This document shows, one piece after another, positions 6,899 to 8,260 of a stretch of DNA of 8,260 bases (positions are counted from its first letter, which is position 1; each line of letters opens with the position of its first letter). The translations under genes and the position numbers were made by a program. Under the pieces are notes generated by a model. It was given only the letters and a program-made list of their open reading frames with translations, was not told the DNA's origin and did no database searches. Source of the stretch: an uncultured Chitinophagaceae bacterium (GTDB lineage Bacteria; Bacteroidota; Bacteroidia; Chitinophagales; Chitinophagaceae); assembly GCA_946885335.1 (NCBI GenBank), contig CAMPGG010000147.1, positions 1 to 8,260 of the forward strand, written 5' to 3'.

Positions 6899-7798
6899 AT
6901 GATCACCCGAGATCAGTTAAGAGGAACAGGAACTGCATTGGTAACACCCTTTAAGCAGGATGGGTCAATCGATTTTGAGTCGTTACATAAATTGATCAAT
7001 TTCAATATTGATGGTGGAGTAGAATACCTGGTTGTTTTAGGTACAACCGGCGAAACACCTGTGCTGAGTTTGGATGAAAAAAAAGCAGTACTGGAATTCA
7101 CCTTAAAAGCAAATGATGGAAAACTTCCAGTTGTTGCTGGTGTTGGCGGTAATAATACCCATGGTGTGATCAAAGAAATGGAAGCCTTGCCCATGCACGA
7201 TGTGAGTGCCGTACTCAGTGCCAGTCCATATTATAACAAACCTTCGCAGGAAGGAATTTACCAGCATTATAAAGCCATTGCCGAAGCTTCCCTGAAACCT
7301 GTTATTTTATACAATGTACCCGGCAGAACCGGGAGTAATGTTACTGCAGAAACTACCTTGCGATTATCAAAGGTTGCTAATATCTGTGGTATAAAAGAAG
7401 CCAGCGGTAACATGGTTCAGTGCATGCACATTATGCGTGATAAACCCGAAGATTTCCTGGTGGTGAGTGGTGACGACCACCTGGCTTTTCCTTTGATCGC
7501 AATGGGGATGGATGGAGTGATCAGTGTGGCATCTAATTGTTTTCCCAAAGAATTTTCTGAAATGGTAAGGGCGGCATTGGATGGAAATCTTTACCAGGCC
7601 AGGATACTGCATAATCAGTTGGTTGGATGTTTTGATCTTTTATTTGCAGAAAATAATCCCGCAGGCGTCAAAGCATTTTTAACGGAACTGGGCCTGATCC
7701 AGAATAATTTCCGTTTACCACTGGTACCCTTAAGCGAAGCATTACATAAAAAAGTAAAGGCTTATCTTTCAAAAGGCGAACCTGAAGTGCAGGGTTAA
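6899..7798 (+). CDS. dapA: 4-hydroxy-tetrahydrodipicolinate synthase
   Basis: This 299-residue TIM-barrel aldolase condenses pyruvate with aspartate semialdehyde, the first committed step to meso-diaminopimelate and lysine. Visible residues line up with E. coli DapA at a constant offset of five: the TTGE loop (T49, T50), Y112 in SPYYNKPSQEG, Y138 in ILYNVPGRTG, R143, and the Schiff-base lysine K166 in GIKEASGN. The late barrel motif SGDDHLAFPLIAMGMDGVISVASN is also present (about 185-208). The TTGE loop and the R143 position favour DapA over N-acetylneuraminate lyase or related sugar-acid aldolases. The ATG at 6899 is the start, leaving a 30-base gap after accA with no obvious Shine-Dalgarno. 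Co-transcription with accA is plausible. A repeat-filled spacer begins two bases after the stop. DAP made here feeds peptidoglycan and protein synthesis, so no link to treS is implied. Confidence 0.96.
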   Translation: MITRDQLRGTGTALVTPFKQDGSIDFESLHKLINFNIDGGVEYLVVLGTTGETPVLSLDEKKAVLEFTLKANDGKLPVVAGVGGNNTHGVIKEMEALPMHDVSAVLSASPYYNKPSQEGIYQHYKAIAEASLKPVILYNVPGRTGSNVTAETTLRLSKVANICGIKEASGNMVQCMHIMRDKPEDFLVVSGDDHLAFPLIAMGMDGVISVASNCFPKEFSEMVRAALDGNLYQARILHNQLVGCFDLLFAENNPAGVKAFLTELGLIQNNFRLPLVPLSEALHKKVKAYLSKGEPEVQG

Positions 7799-7800
7799 AT

Positions 7801-7914
7801 GTTTAGAGTTTAGGGTTTAATGATTAATGGTTAATGGTTAATGTTTAGGTGTTGAGATGTTTAGGTTTATCACTCAACATAGTTTAAAGGTTTAAGGGTT
7901 TAAGAGTTTAAATG
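7801..7914 (+). repeat. GTTTA(G/A) degenerate repeat arm after dapA
   Basis: GTTTAG/GTTTAA units occur at 7801, 7808, 7815, 7882, 7890, 7898 and 7906 with mostly 7- to 8-base spacing. They are interrupted by an ATTAATGG/TTAATGG block (7823-7843) and a GTTTAGGTGTTGAGAT stretch. It is the same family as 2209-2259. The arm begins two bases after the dapA stop and is almost free of C, giving strong strand asymmetry with the next block. Confidence 0.75.
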
Positions 7915-7949
7915 TGTGTAAATTTCAACTTACCAACGTAATTGTTAGA

Positions 7950-7988
7950 CTACTAAACAACTAAACGTCTAAACGACTAAACAACCAA
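7950..7988 (+). repeat. CTAAAC repeat arm, complement of the GTTTAG arm
   Basis: CTAAAC recurs at 7953, 7961, 7969 and 7977 with regular 8-base spacing. These are the reverse complement of GTTTAG, so this arm is inverted relative to 7801-7914. CTAAACGTCTAAAC (7961-7974) is the exact reverse complement of GTTTAGACGTTTAG at 2210-2223. Paired with the left arm it could fold into an imperfect hairpin about 190 bases across and act on transcripts from either side. Confidence 0.75.
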
Positions 7989-8021
7989 CGATTCAAATGT
8001 AAAATCTAAAAAAAGAAACTT

Positions 8022-8260
8022 TTGATAAAGAAATCCTGCCTTTTCATAGCTTCCTTGTTTTTGGTTTTTAATTTGTTGGCACAACACCAGGTAACTTTCC
8101 GGGTTACCAAAGTTCCGGAATACCAACCGGAAGAATCAACATTATATATCGCAGGTTCGTTCAATAACTGGAATCCCAAACATGCGGATTATCAATTCAA
8201 AAAAAATGAAAATCATTTTATATTAACGGTGTCCTTACCTGCAGGTAAACATGAGTTCAA
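8022..8260 (+). CDS. Secreted protein with N-terminal CBM48/CBM20-like glycogen-binding domain (3' end outside window)
   Basis: There is no ATG in this frame. An in-frame TAA at 8007-8009 limits the start, and the only plausible initiation codon is TTG at 8022, preceded by an A-rich stretch. From there the protein begins with Ile-Lys-Lys, then a hydrophobic segment (CLFIASLFLVFNLLA) and a probable signal-peptidase site before QHQ near residue 21, so it is likely exported. Mature residues about 23-79 read VTFRV, then LYIAGSFNNWNP, an F/Y-rich strand and LPAGKHEF. This is the early-strand pattern of AMPK/CBM48 or CBM20 starch- and glycogen-binding domains, where the tryptophan in NNW contacts glucan. 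In Bacteroidota such a domain often precedes a catalytic domain such as an esterase-type hydrolase, but that part is not visible. The enzymatic function therefore remains open. The start could also be an ATG altered by an error. Confidence 0.65.
   Translation, partial: MIKKSCLFIASLFLVFNLLAQHQVTFRVTKVPEYQPEESTLYIAGSFNNWNPKHADYQFKKNENHFILTVSLPAGKHEF

Noticed and set aside
704..7612. Numerous reverse-strand open frames of 60-93 codons
   Set aside because: All lie opposite well-supported genes, show no recognisable domains, and fit as shadows of the coding frames.

Overview
The window looks like a stretch of a Bacteroidota chromosome, most like Chitinophagaceae. The evidence is a type IX secretion (T9SS) type-B sorting domain followed by a PorP/SprF-type membrane protein, A-rich regions before starts in place of Shine-Dalgarno sequences, and intergenic spaces filled with degenerate GTTTAG and CAAC short repeats. 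All recognisable genes are on the + strand.

Layout. (1) 1-1148 is the 3' end of a large secreted, modular surface protein with Ig-like repeats and a C-terminal T9SS sorting domain. (2) 1162-2184 is a PorP/SprF-family outer-membrane protein, almost certainly its co-transcribed partner. (3) 2185-2491 has no gene and is a patchwork of at least four short-repeat families ending just before treS. (4) 2492-5803 encodes a 1103-residue fusion of trehalose synthase (GH13) with a maltokinase-like domain. (5) 5885-6868 is accA and 6899-7798 is dapA. (6) 7799-8021 is a second repeat-filled space whose left part is rich in GTTTA and whose right part is rich in the complementary CTAAAC. (7) From 8022 to the window edge is the start of a secreted protein with a glycogen/starch-binding (CBM48/CBM20-like) domain, readable only from a TTG start.

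How the genes work together. The first pair belongs to the T9SS/gliding surface-protein world. treS handles trehalose-maltose interconversion. accA (fatty-acid synthesis) and dapA (lysine and cell-wall precursor synthesis) are housekeeping genes. No pathway obviously unites treS with accA and dapA.

The most interesting observation is in the treS fusion. Its trehalose synthase half keeps all three catalytic acids (D210, E252, D318), but the maltokinase half has lost the residues expected for phosphotransfer: the HGDxHxxQ-type loop reads HGNFNLEQ (957-964) and the DFEGEP-type metal-binding motif reads GFAGDP (976-981). The reading frame is intact and the next motif (SPLRDVAG) is kept, so this looks like a maintained pseudokinase domain rather than a broken gene.
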